Shown one piece after another: positions 52,729-60,840 of a DNA stretch of 64,000 nucleotides. The position numbers and the translations under genes are program-made. The DNA is from CBDAMZ01 sp965197375 (lineage in GTDB: Bacteria > Acidobacteriota > Vicinamibacteria > Vicinamibacterales > UBA8438), in NCBI GenBank assembly GCA_965197375.1, contig CBDAMZ010000006.1:62001-126000 (forward strand), read 5' to 3'. The notes under the pieces are model-generated. The model searched no databases. It was given only the letters and a program-made list of their open reading frames with translations, and was not told where the DNA came from. Position 1 is the stretch's first letter. Every line of letters begins with the position of its first letter.

Positions 52729-53100
52729 ATGTATCCGCCAGAGCTGAAGTATACGAAGGACCACGAGTGGATCAGGGTCAATGGTTCACGTGGACACGTC
52801 GGCATTACTGATTATGCGCAGCGACAGTTGGGCGACGTCGTTTATGTTGACCTTCCGGAGGTTGGTCGCTTGCTCAAGCAAGGCGAGCAGTTTGGATCGG
52901 TCGAGTCAGTGAAGGCCGCATCTGATTTATACTGTCCAGTCAGCGGTAAGGTTGCTAAAGTGAACGGTGTGGTAGCGAACCGCCCCGAATCGGTTAATCA
53001 AGATCCCTACGGCACCTGGATGATCATTGTTCAGTTCGATAACCCTGCCGAGTTGTCGAACCTATTGGACGCTGGCGGCTACGGAAATTTAGTCGAATAG
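52729..53100 (+). CDS. gcvH: Glycine cleavage H protein (lipoyl carrier)
   Basis: 123 aa, starting five bases after gcvT with AGGAG inside the gcvT end. Lipoylation site: GSVESVKAASDLYCPVSGKV, Lys62. The rest of the fold is canonical (YTKDHEWIRVNGSRGHVGIT, DYAQRQLGDVVYVDLPEVG). It shuttles the aminomethyl group between P, T and L proteins. Confidence 0.96.
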   Translation: MYPPELKYTKDHEWIRVNGSRGHVGITDYAQRQLGDVVYVDLPEVGRLLKQGEQFGSVESVKAASDLYCPVSGKVAKVNGVVANRPESVNQDPYGTWMIIVQFDNPAELSNLLDAGGYGNLVE

Positions 53101-53106
53101 CCGCCA

Positions 53107-56028
53107 ATGGCTCGAACACCGATGGCCCTCGACGCGCCTGACTTCTTTCAGCACCGTCACATTGGTCCACGGCCAACCGACCTCGAGCCCATGCTTGAAG
53201 TGGTCGGCGCATCGTCTCTCGAGACGATCATCGATGAGGCCGTGCCGGCCGGCATCCGTCTTGAGACCCCCCTCGACCTGCCGGAACCAGAAACTGAAGC
53301 GTGTTTCCTGCGGCGGTTGCAGGAGATTGCGGCGCGAAACCAATTGTGGCGTTCATTCATCGGCCTCGGGTATTACGGATCAATAACGCCCAGTGTGATC
53401 CTCCGGAATGTATTCGAGAATCCTGGATGGTACACGCCGTATACGCCCTACCAGGCTGAGGTTGCGCAGGGCCGGCTTGAAGCACTTCTGAACTTTCAGA
53501 CGATGGTTAAGGATTTGACTGGCATGCAGGTCGCCAACGCTTCGCTGCTCGACGAAGCGACAGCAGCTGCTGAAGCAATGGCCATGTTGCACCGACTTCA
53601 GGTGCGACACTCGAGGGGTGCCGAGGCTAATCGGTTTATGGTTGCTGCGACCTGTTTCCCGCAGACCATCGAGGTCGTCAAGGGCCGCGCAGAGCCGCTG
53701 GGTATCGAGGTAGTTGTCACTAATACGGATGAGATGGTGCGTGATGTAGACGACGGAACGTTCGGTTTACTGGTGCAGTACCCGGACGTTAGCGGGCGAA
53801 TCACCGACCTGTCGCCAATTATCACGCGGGCGCATGAGGTCGGGGCCTTCGTGGCGGTAGCGAGCGATCTGTTGGCGCTTACGCTGCTTGCCGATCCAGG
53901 CGAGGCTGGTGCCGACGTGGTCGTTGGTAGTGCTCAGCGCTTTGGGATCCCGCTTGGGTATGGCGGTCCGCACGCTGCCTTTTTCGCCACGCGCGAGGCG
54001 TACGTTCGCCAGATGCCAGGTCGCTTGATTGGTGTCTCCGTCGACACGCACGGTCGACCGGCCTATCGAATGGCGCTTCAGACACGAGAGCAACACATCC
54101 GGCGGGAGCGGGCCACGTCGAACATCTGTACGGCCCAGGCGCTGCTGGCCAACATGGCTGGAATGTACGCCGCTTACCACGGTCCGCACGGGCTGACCCG
54201 CATCGCGCGACGCGTATATGGGCTCGCGCATACTCTGGCGCGGGCACTGGCTGACCTTGGCTTTACTCAGCGTCATGCGTACTTTTTCGATACGCTGTGC
54301 GTGGCGGTCGACGGAGCAGCTGTACGAACCAGGCTCCGGAAAACCGCCGAGCGCGAGCGGCTGAACTTTTGGTATCACTCTGACGGTGACGTTGGGATTG
54401 CTCTTGATGAGACGACCACGGTCGAGGATGTCACGTCCATCGCGCGGGTTTTCGCCGAGGCGGCGGACCGGCCAGCAGTCGCCATATCGAACCAGGACCT
54501 TCAGGTGCCGGTGGTTCCGGACGCGGTCCGTCGGACGACCCCGTTTCTGGCGCACCCTGTCTTTAACAGCTACCACTCAGAGTTGCAGATGATGCGCTAC
54601 CTAAAACAGTTGGAGCGCAAAGACCTCGGCCTTGACACCTCCATGATTCCGTTGGGTTCCTGCACGATGAAGCTTAACGCTGCCACCCAAATGCGACCGG
54701 TCAGTTGGGCCGCGTTTGCGGAACTGCATCCCTTTGTCCCTGTCAAGCAGGCAGCTGGTTACCATCAGATTTTCCTGGAGCTCGAAGCGTCCCTGTGCGC
54801 TATAAGTGGGTTTCAGGCGGTTTCACTTCAGCCGAACTCTGGTGCCCAGGGTGAGTTCGCCGGTCTTCTGGTCATTCGGGCTTATCACCGAGCTAGAAGT
54901 GAAGCGCACCGTGACGTCGTTCTGATTCCGGCGTCCGCCCACGGTACTAACCCAGCAAGTGCCGCCATGGCTGGGATGCAGGTCGTTGTGGTGGCGTGCG
55001 ACGACGAGGGCAACGTCGATCTTAGGGATCTCCAAGCCAAGGCTGGTAAACACCGGGACCGGCTCTCGGCGCTGATGATCACCTACCCGTCGACGCATGG
55101 CGTCTTCGAAGAGCCGATCGAAGCAATCTGCCGCATCGTGCATGACCACGGCGGGCAGGTGTATATGGATGGCGCGAACATGAACGCCCAGGTTGGCATT
55201 ACGAGCCCAGCCCGGATCGGCGCCGACGTTTGCCACATCAACCTGCATAAGACGTTCAGCATCCCCCATGGTGGCGGGGGGCCTGGCATGGGACCCATCG
55301 CGGTCGCCGCGCACCTCGCGCCCTATTTACCGGGGCATCCGCTGATCGAAACTGGTGGGGGCAAGCCGATTCGGGCGGTAGCGGCAGCTCCGTGGGGCAG
55401 CGCGAGCGTACTGCTTATCTCGTATGCCTATATTCGGCTACTCGGTCGATCTGGCGTGACCGAAGCCACAAAGGTTGCGATCCTTTCTGCAAATTACATT
55501 AAGTCAAAACTCGAAGGGCACTACGATGTCCTCTACGCGCGTTCGAACGGCCGAGTCGCGCACGAGCTGATTTTCGACCTACGTGCGTTCAAGGCCGCCG
55601 CCGGGATCAGTGAGCAGGATATTGCGAAGCGCCTAATGGACTACGGATTCCACGCGCCGACGGTGTCATTTCCGGTGCCGGGCACTTTGATGGTCGAGCC
55701 GACCGAGAGCGAGCCGCGAGAGGAGCTCGACCGCTTTTGTGAGGCGATGATCGAAATTAGACGCGAGATTCAGGCGGTCGTTGCCGGGCACGCAGATCCG
55801 ACGGATAACGTAATCAAGAATGCTCCCCACACGGCCATGGAGCTGGCGGTCGACGAGTGGGTTCATCCGTACTCTCGAGCGGAGGCGGTGTTCCCCCTCC
55901 CCTTTGTCAGAGCCAACAAGTACTGGCCCCCTGTGAGTGCGATCGACGCCGCGTACGGTGATCGACACCTCATGTGCGCGTGTCCTCCTGTCGACGCGTA
56001 CGACGAAACACTGCTTAGTCGAGAGTGA
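53107..56028 (+). CDS. gcvP: Glycine dehydrogenase (decarboxylating), P protein
   Basis: 973 aa: the single-chain form that combines both halves. Decarboxylates glycine using PLP and loads the H protein. The Schiff-base Lys is Lys715 in CHINLHKTFSIPHGGGGPGM. Other motifs: FQHRHIGPRPTDLEPMLEVV at the start, GLGYYGSITPSVILRNVFEN and SCTMKLNAATQMRPVSW. Six bases after gcvH, no strong ribosome site, so probably coupled. Its last 14 bases overlap the end of the convergent aminotransferase gene. Confidence 0.96.
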   Translation: MARTPMALDAPDFFQHRHIGPRPTDLEPMLEVVGASSLETIIDEAVPAGIRLETPLDLPEPETEACFLRRLQEIAARNQLWRSFIGLGYYGSITPSVILRNVFENPGWYTPYTPYQAEVAQGRLEALLNFQTMVKDLTGMQVANASLLDEATAAAEAMAMLHRLQVRHSRGAEANRFMVAATCFPQTIEVVKGRAEPLGIEVVVTNTDEMVRDVDDGTFGLLVQYPDVSGRITDLSPIITRAHEVGAFVAVASDLLALTLLADPGEAGADVVVGSAQRFGIPLGYGGPHAAFFATREAYVRQMPGRLIGVSVDTHGRPAYRMALQTREQHIRRERATSNICTAQALLANMAGMYAAYHGPHGLTRIARRVYGLAHTLARALADLGFTQRHAYFFDTLCVAVDGAAVRTRLRKTAERERLNFWYHSDGDVGIALDETTTVEDVTSIARVFAEAADRPAVAISNQDLQVPVVPDAVRRTTPFLAHPVFNSYHSELQMMRYLKQLERKDLGLDTSMIPLGSCTMKLNAATQMRPVSWAAFAELHPFVPVKQAAGYHQIFLELEASLCAISGFQAVSLQPNSGAQGEFAGLLVIRAYHRARSEAHRDVVLIPASAHGTNPASAAMAGMQVVVVACDDEGNVDLRDLQAKAGKHRDRLSALMITYPSTHGVFEEPIEAICRIVHDHGGQVYMDGANMNAQVGITSPARIGADVCHINLHKTFSIPHGGGGPGMGPIAVAAHLAPYLPGHPLIETGGGKPIRAVAAAPWGSASVLLISYAYIRLLGRSGVTEATKVAILSANYIKSKLEGHYDVLYARSNGRVAHELIFDLRAFKAAAGISEQDIAKRLMDYGFHAPTVSFPVPGTLMVEPTESEPREELDRFCEAMIEIRREIQAVVAGHADPTDNVIKNAPHTAMELAVDEWVHPYSRAEAVFPLPFVRANKYWPPVSAIDAAYGDRHLMCACPPVDAYDETLLSRE

Positions 56029-56893
56029 GTTGGTGGGCTCGCCGCCGGAAGGCGTCGGCGAGTTTCCGCGTGATGGGACCTGGCTCGCCAGAGCCTACGG
56101 GGCGACCGTCGATCTCGGTGACCGGAAGCACTTCGCGTGTGGTGCCGGTGATGAACATCTCGTCGGCTGTTTCGAGGTCGCGGTCCCAAAGCACGCACTC
56201 ACGTACCTGGACGTTAACGTCGGCGCCGATTTCGAGCACGAAGTTTCGCGTCACTCCCTCCAGGAGGCCGGTGTCGAGGGGTGGAGTCAGCACGTCGTCA
56301 CCTCGGACTAGGAAGAAGTTCGACTGCGCACACTCCGCAATCTCGCCCCGGTAGTTACGCATTAGCGCCTCGTCAGCTTGTCGACGTAGCGCCTCCTGCA
56401 TTGCCAGTGCGTTATTCAGAAGGTTGTTCGACTTAATACGCGGGTCGATGGCCTTAGGGTGGTTTCGCATCACCGACGAAACGATGATCTTAATGCCCCG
56501 GGCCTGTACGTCCGCAGAGATTTCCATATGCGGTCTCACGATTATGATCACCGATGGCGTAAGGCAGGCGTTGGGATCGTAACTCAGCTCGCCGACACCG
56601 CGGGTCATCAAGAGACGGATGTACTGTTCCCCAGGGTCGCTGACTGCGGTCATTGTTTCGTCGATGCGTGCCGCGAACGCAGTGTCGGTGAGGGGGACCG
56701 GCAGCTCGATAAGATCCGCCGAGGCACGCAGCCGGCGCAGGTGCCGGTCGAGTAGAAACGGACGACGGTTGTAGGTCCGAAGCGTCTCATAGACGCCCTC
56801 ACCGAAGAGAAAACCGTGATCGAATACCGGAATAGCCGCCGATGCTCCGTTGGCAAGGCGTCCATTCACATTGACCATCGCGTTCATCGCCAC
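56015..56893 (-). CDS. Class IV aminotransferase (D-alanine/branched-chain type)
   Basis: PLP fold type IV: VFDHGFLFGEGVYETLRTYN, then the Schiff-base Lys in IDPRIKSNNLLNNALAMQE, and ECAQSNFFLVRGDDVLTPPL, LLEGVTRN and ITGTTREVLPVTEIDGRPVG. It could be D-amino-acid aminotransferase, branched-chain aminotransferase or 4-amino-4-deoxychorismate lyase; motifs alone do not separate these. The GTG at 56893 sits nine bases after AAGGA and is my start choice; the ATG at 56887 and TTG at 56899 are close alternatives. 292 aa. Confidence 0.88.
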   Translation of the reverse strand: MAMNAMVNVNGRLANGASAAIPVFDHGFLFGEGVYETLRTYNRRPFLLDRHLRRLRASADLIELPVPLTDTAFAARIDETMTAVSDPGEQYIRLLMTRGVGELSYDPNACLTPSVIIIVRPHMEISADVQARGIKIIVSSVMRNHPKAIDPRIKSNNLLNNALAMQEALRRQADEALMRNYRGEIAECAQSNFFLVRGDDVLTPPLDTGLLEGVTRNFVLEIGADVNVQVRECVLWDRDLETADEMFITGTTREVLPVTEIDGRPVGSGEPGPITRKLADAFRRRAHQLTLD

Positions 56894-56926
56894 ATTCAAA
56901 CGTCCTTCTTCGTAAACGTCAAGATG

Positions 56927-56960
56927 CTCGACCTTACCTCGACAGGCTCAACCTTACCTC
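56927..56960. repeat. Tandem direct repeat, 14 bp at a 20-bp period
   Basis: CTCGACCTTACCTC (56927-56940) recurs as CTCAACCTTACCTC (56947-56960), with one mismatch. The period is two helical turns, the geometry of a same-face tandem operator. It is between the divergent class IV aminotransferase and nnr genes. Confidence 0.5.
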
Positions 56961-57089
56961 CTGTGCTAGACTTTCGGCAAACTTGTCGATCGTTGTTTAC
57001 CTGCAGTTATCTGAGCGATCAAGGTTCCCATCGGGCACGGGGGCCGACGGGCGGTTACGGAGGAACGTTTAGACACCGGCGGAGGGACG

Positions 57090-58682
57090 ATGGACGACGG
57101 AAGCATGCGTATCCTCAACGCTGCGCAGATGCGCGAAGCTGACCGTCGCACCATCGAAGAGATCGGGATTCCGTCAATCGTGCTCATGGAGAACGCGGGG
57201 CGTCGGGTCGTCATGGCAATCGACACGGCCTTTGCCGACACCGATTGGCGTCGAGCGGCCATTCTTTGCGGTCGTGGTAATAACGGTGGCGATGGATTCG
57301 TCGTTGCTCGAGTGCTTCACCAGCGCGGTGTTGAAGTCGGCGTGTTTCTTCTGGGCCGGTGGACCGATGTCGGTGGCGACACGCAGATCAATTTGCGTGT
57401 GCTCCGCCAGTTGGGCATGACCGTCGTAGAAATTCCGGATGCCGAGGCTTGGCGTCTCCACCGGCCGGAGGTCACAGGTTCCGATTTGGTCGTTGACGGT
57501 GTGATTGGGACGGGTCTCACCAAGCCGCTAGAAGGCCTGGTTCGGGCGGTCGTCGCCGACATTAACGAGTCTGACGTCCCGGTCGTCTCAATTGATCTCC
57601 CGACTGGGATGTCGGCTGAGACACCAGAGCTTATCGGTGAAAGTGTTCAGGCCGAGTTGACGGTTACCCTGGGCGCACCGAAGGTGCCGCTTCTCCTGCC
57701 CCCAGGGGCATCACGAGCGGGTGACCTCGTGATCGCCGACATTGGCATTCCCACCACGGTTATTGATGCGCTGGATGGTCCCAGGCTCGAGGTGATCACC
57801 CGAGTGAGCCTGCGTCCGACCATCCCGGCCCGAGCGACGGGTGCGCACAAGGGAGACTTTGGCCGCGTACTGCTCGTAGCTGGCTCGACGGGTAAGGCTG
57901 GTGCCGCGCGTCTGGCGGGGCTTGGCGCGCTCCGCTCAGGCGCCGGGCTCGTTACCGTCGCCACGCCGGTGTCGTGCCTGGGCGCGGTGGCTGCGGTGCC
58001 CGAGTACATGACGCATCCTCTGACGGAGACAGCGACTGGGACGGTCGACGGTCCGGCGGTGGCTGACGTAGTCCGGTTTCCTTGTGACGCGCTGGCCGTT
58101 GGTCCTGGCCTTGGAATAGGTCCGGGACCGCAGGCTTTCGTGCACGCTCTCGTCGAACAAGCTACCGTGCCACTGGTCCTTGATGCCGATGCTCTCAATG
58201 CTTTCGCCGGCGATCCAGACCGTCTACGTGGACGGGACGGGATGAGCGTCATCATTACACCGCATCCGGGAGAGATGGCCCGGTTAGCCAAAACCACTCC
58301 CACTAACGTGCAGGCCAACCGTATCGAGACAGCTCGTGCCTTTGCTGTTGACCACCATGTGTACGTGGTTCTCAAGGGTTCGCGCACCGTGGTAGCCACG
58401 CCCAGTGGCAGCGTCTTCATTAACCTCACCGGTAACCCGGGTATGGCGACCGGTGGCGCTGGTGATGTGTTGACCGGGGTCATTGCTGCCTGGCTCGGCC
58501 AGCTCCGCGATACCGAAGCGGCGTGCAAGCTCGCCGTTCACCTGCATGGACTAGCTGGCGACCTTGCCGCCAGGACCTTGGGTGAGACTGCGTTGACGGC
58601 GACCGATATCGCCGCACACCTTGGCTCGGCAGTGAATGAGCTAACCCGGCCCGAAGTAGACCGGTTGGACATTAGCCGCTAG
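57090..58682 (+). CDS. nnr: Bifunctional NAD(P)H-hydrate epimerase/dehydratase
   Basis: 530 aa, the usual fusion. N-terminal epimerase (YjeF_N): ILCGRGNNGGDGFVVARVLH and VVDGVIGTGLTKPLEGLVRA. C-terminal ADP-dependent dehydratase (ribokinase-like): GDFGRVLLVAGSTGKAGAAR, PLVLDADALNAFAGD, ITPHPGEMARL, and NPGMATGGAGDVLTGVIAAW with the catalytic Asp. Repairs hydrated NADH and NADPH. ATG 57090 follows GGAGGG. Its neighbour tsaE is a common partner in bacteria. Confidence 0.96.
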   Translation: MDDGSMRILNAAQMREADRRTIEEIGIPSIVLMENAGRRVVMAIDTAFADTDWRRAAILCGRGNNGGDGFVVARVLHQRGVEVGVFLLGRWTDVGGDTQINLRVLRQLGMTVVEIPDAEAWRLHRPEVTGSDLVVDGVIGTGLTKPLEGLVRAVVADINESDVPVVSIDLPTGMSAETPELIGESVQAELTVTLGAPKVPLLLPPGASRAGDLVIADIGIPTTVIDALDGPRLEVITRVSLRPTIPARATGAHKGDFGRVLLVAGSTGKAGAARLAGLGALRSGAGLVTVATPVSCLGAVAAVPEYMTHPLTETATGTVDGPAVADVVRFPCDALAVGPGLGIGPGPQAFVHALVEQATVPLVLDADALNAFAGDPDRLRGRDGMSVIITPHPGEMARLAKTTPTNVQANRIETARAFAVDHHVYVVLKGSRTVVATPSGSVFINLTGNPGMATGGAGDVLTGVIAAWLGQLRDTEAACKLAVHLHGLAGDLAARTLGETALTATDIAAHLGSAVNELTRPEVDRLDISR

Positions 58683-58843
58683 TGAGACTGTGTCCCAACT
58701 ACCCAGGCGATAGCCGGCTCAGTATCACGAATATGGATTTTTCTTGTAGTCTCGCTAAGCGCGGGCCAGATATTTTCTAGAGACAGCCAAAATGCTTGTA
58801 TTGAACGTCACGACAGCGCTTTTAGTGTGAGGCATGTCTAGCC

Positions 58844-59281
58844 GTGGCCCGGACATTTAGGAGTCACTCGGAACACGAAACGGTGCGGATTGCCAGGAGC
58901 CTCGCTGGTCGTCTCCCAGGACGTGCTGTCGTGCTGTTGTTTGGGGGACTCGGTGTCGGCAAGACCGCTTTCGTGCGCGGTTTAGTGGAAGGTGTTGGGG
59001 GGCACCCCGATGAGGTCAGCAGTCCGACGTTCATCCTGATCCAGGAGTACGATGGCCGGCGACGTGCCTACCACGTCGATCTGTATCGCCTTGGCACTCT
59101 CGAGGTCGAGGAACTTGGTCTTGAAGAGCTCATGGGCCGTGAGGGGATCGTGGCGATCGAATGGGCCGATCGGCTGCCGCGACTGATCACCGGCGCCATC
59201 CGTGTCTACATCGAGGATCGCGGGGGGGACGACCGGGAAATTCGGATTGAGTGTGAGGCGGTCTCTGAGCTCAGATCTTGA
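58844..59281 (+). CDS. tsaE: tRNA threonylcarbamoyladenosine synthase ATPase TsaE
   Basis: 145 aa from a GTG at 58844. Walker A LLFGGLGVGKTAFVRGLVEG, SSPTFILIQEYDG, the typical YHVDLYRLG and IVAIEWADRLP. TsaE powers the TsaB-TsaD complex that adds t6A to position 37 of ANN-decoding tRNAs. Convergent with guaB. Confidence 0.95.
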   Translation: MARTFRSHSEHETVRIARSLAGRLPGRAVVLLFGGLGVGKTAFVRGLVEGVGGHPDEVSSPTFILIQEYDGRRRAYHVDLYRLGTLEVEELGLEELMGREGIVAIEWADRLPRLITGAIRVYIEDRGGDDREIRIECEAVSELRS

Positions 59282-59307
59282 ATCTTGGGCGTGAATTCTA
59301 GAAAGAT

Positions 59308-60837
59308 CTACTCGCTCCGGTAATTCGGTGCTTCCTTTGTAATCACGACATCGTGGACGTGGCTTTCTCGTACGCCTGCCGGTGTGACACGTATGAGTTG
59401 TGCGTCGCGCTGGAGGACTGGGATCGACTCAGAGCCGCTGTACCCCATTCCTGCGCGAAGCCCTCCCACTAACTGGTGGATCGCCGAGACGACGCTCCCC
59501 TTGTGAGGGACGCGCCCCTCGATGCCTTCGGGTACAAGCTTTTGCGGGCCATCTTCTGCTCTCACCTCTAAATCGAACTCTTCTTGAAAATACCGATCGC
59601 GGCTCCCTCGGCGCATAGCGGCGATCGAGCCCATACCCCGGTATTCTTTGAAGCTACGGCCCTGGAAGAGGATGAGCTCGCCAGGACTCTCGTCGGTTCC
59701 GGCAAACAGGCTACCGATCATTACCGCACTCGCACCGACGGCTATGGCTTTGGTGATGTCGCCCGAATAGCGAATACCACCGTCCGCAATGATCGGAACA
59801 TCATGGGGCGCGGCTGCGTGGCCGCAGTCGGAGATGGCCGTTACCATTGGCACCCCGATGCCCGCGATAACGCGTGTCGTGCAGATCGAACCCGAACCAA
59901 TGCCGACCTTTACAGCATCCACTCCCGCATCAATTAGAGCCTTGGTGCCGTCGGCGGTCGCTACGTTTCCGGCGATGAGGTTGACCGAAGGAAACTCTCG
60001 GTGCAACCGGCGAGCCATTTGGAGGACGTTCTCGGAGTGGCCATGCGCGCTGTCGAGTACCAGGACGTCGACGTGAGCCGTGACGAGCGCTTCAGCACGC
60101 GCGACCGCGTCGTCGCCGGTACCGACAGCGGCCCCAACGCGGAGCCGTCCCAACGAGTCCTTTGACGCGTTAGGGTATTTGATCATTTTTTGGATATCTT
60201 TGACGGTAATGAGCCCGCGCAAGTCGAAGTGCTGATCGACGACGAGGAGCTTTTCGATCCGGTGCCGGTGCAAGATTTCCTTCGCCTGCTCCAAAGTGGT
60301 TCCCACCGGGACTGTAATGAGGTTATCCCTGGTCATGACTTCAGAAATCGGTCGCTGCACGTCGCGCTGGAAGCGTAGGTCTCGGTTAGTAAGAATCCCG
60401 ATTAGGCGGCCCTCATTCCGCCCATCTTCGGTGATCGGCACTCCCGAGATCCGATACTTCTCCATCAGCTCGAGCGCCTGGTAGATGCTGCTTTGGGGTG
60501 ACAGTGTGATCGGGTTGACGATCATACCGCTCTCTGAGCGCTTGACGCGGTCGACCTCTGACGCCTGCTCCGAGATGCCCAGGTTTTTGTGGATAATGCC
60601 GATGGCACCGAACTGCGCCATTGCAATGGCCATCTTCGCCTCAGTGACCGTGTCCATTGCGGCGCTGACGAGCGGCACCTTCAGCGAGATACTGCGCGTT
60701 AAACGCGTCGACACGTCAACCGCGCTTGGCAACACCAACGAGTGGTGAGGCACGAGCAGGACATCATCGAACGTGAGTGTGGTAGCGAAACCTGTCTCCG
60801 TCAACCTGTCTTCGACCGCGTCTGTTTTTAGCTCCAT
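59308..60837 (-). CDS. guaB: IMP dehydrogenase
   Basis: 509 aa, normal. Oxidises IMP to XMP with NAD, the committed GTP step. LTFDDVLLVPHHSLVLPSAV at the start, two CBS domains at about 95-220 (DRPISEVMTRDN-like: RPISEVMTRDNLITVPVGTT), the catalytic loop KVGIGSGSICTTRVIAGIGV with the Cys nucleophile, and the flap VPEGIEGRVPHKGSVVSAIH. Three bases after secA, so in one operon with it. Confidence 0.97.
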   Translation of the reverse strand: MELKTDAVEDRLTETGFATTLTFDDVLLVPHHSLVLPSAVDVSTRLTRSISLKVPLVSAAMDTVTEAKMAIAMAQFGAIGIIHKNLGISEQASEVDRVKRSESGMIVNPITLSPQSSIYQALELMEKYRISGVPITEDGRNEGRLIGILTNRDLRFQRDVQRPISEVMTRDNLITVPVGTTLEQAKEILHRHRIEKLLVVDQHFDLRGLITVKDIQKMIKYPNASKDSLGRLRVGAAVGTGDDAVARAEALVTAHVDVLVLDSAHGHSENVLQMARRLHREFPSVNLIAGNVATADGTKALIDAGVDAVKVGIGSGSICTTRVIAGIGVPMVTAISDCGHAAAPHDVPIIADGGIRYSGDITKAIAVGASAVMIGSLFAGTDESPGELILFQGRSFKEYRGMGSIAAMRRGSRDRYFQEEFDLEVRAEDGPQKLVPEGIEGRVPHKGSVVSAIHQLVGGLRAGMGYSGSESIPVLQRDAQLIRVTPAGVRESHVHDVVITKEAPNYRSE

Positions 60838-60840
60838 CGG

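Noticed and set aside
57647..58528. 293-codon minus-strand frame inside nnr
   Set aside because: Shadow of nnr, whose motifs are unambiguous.
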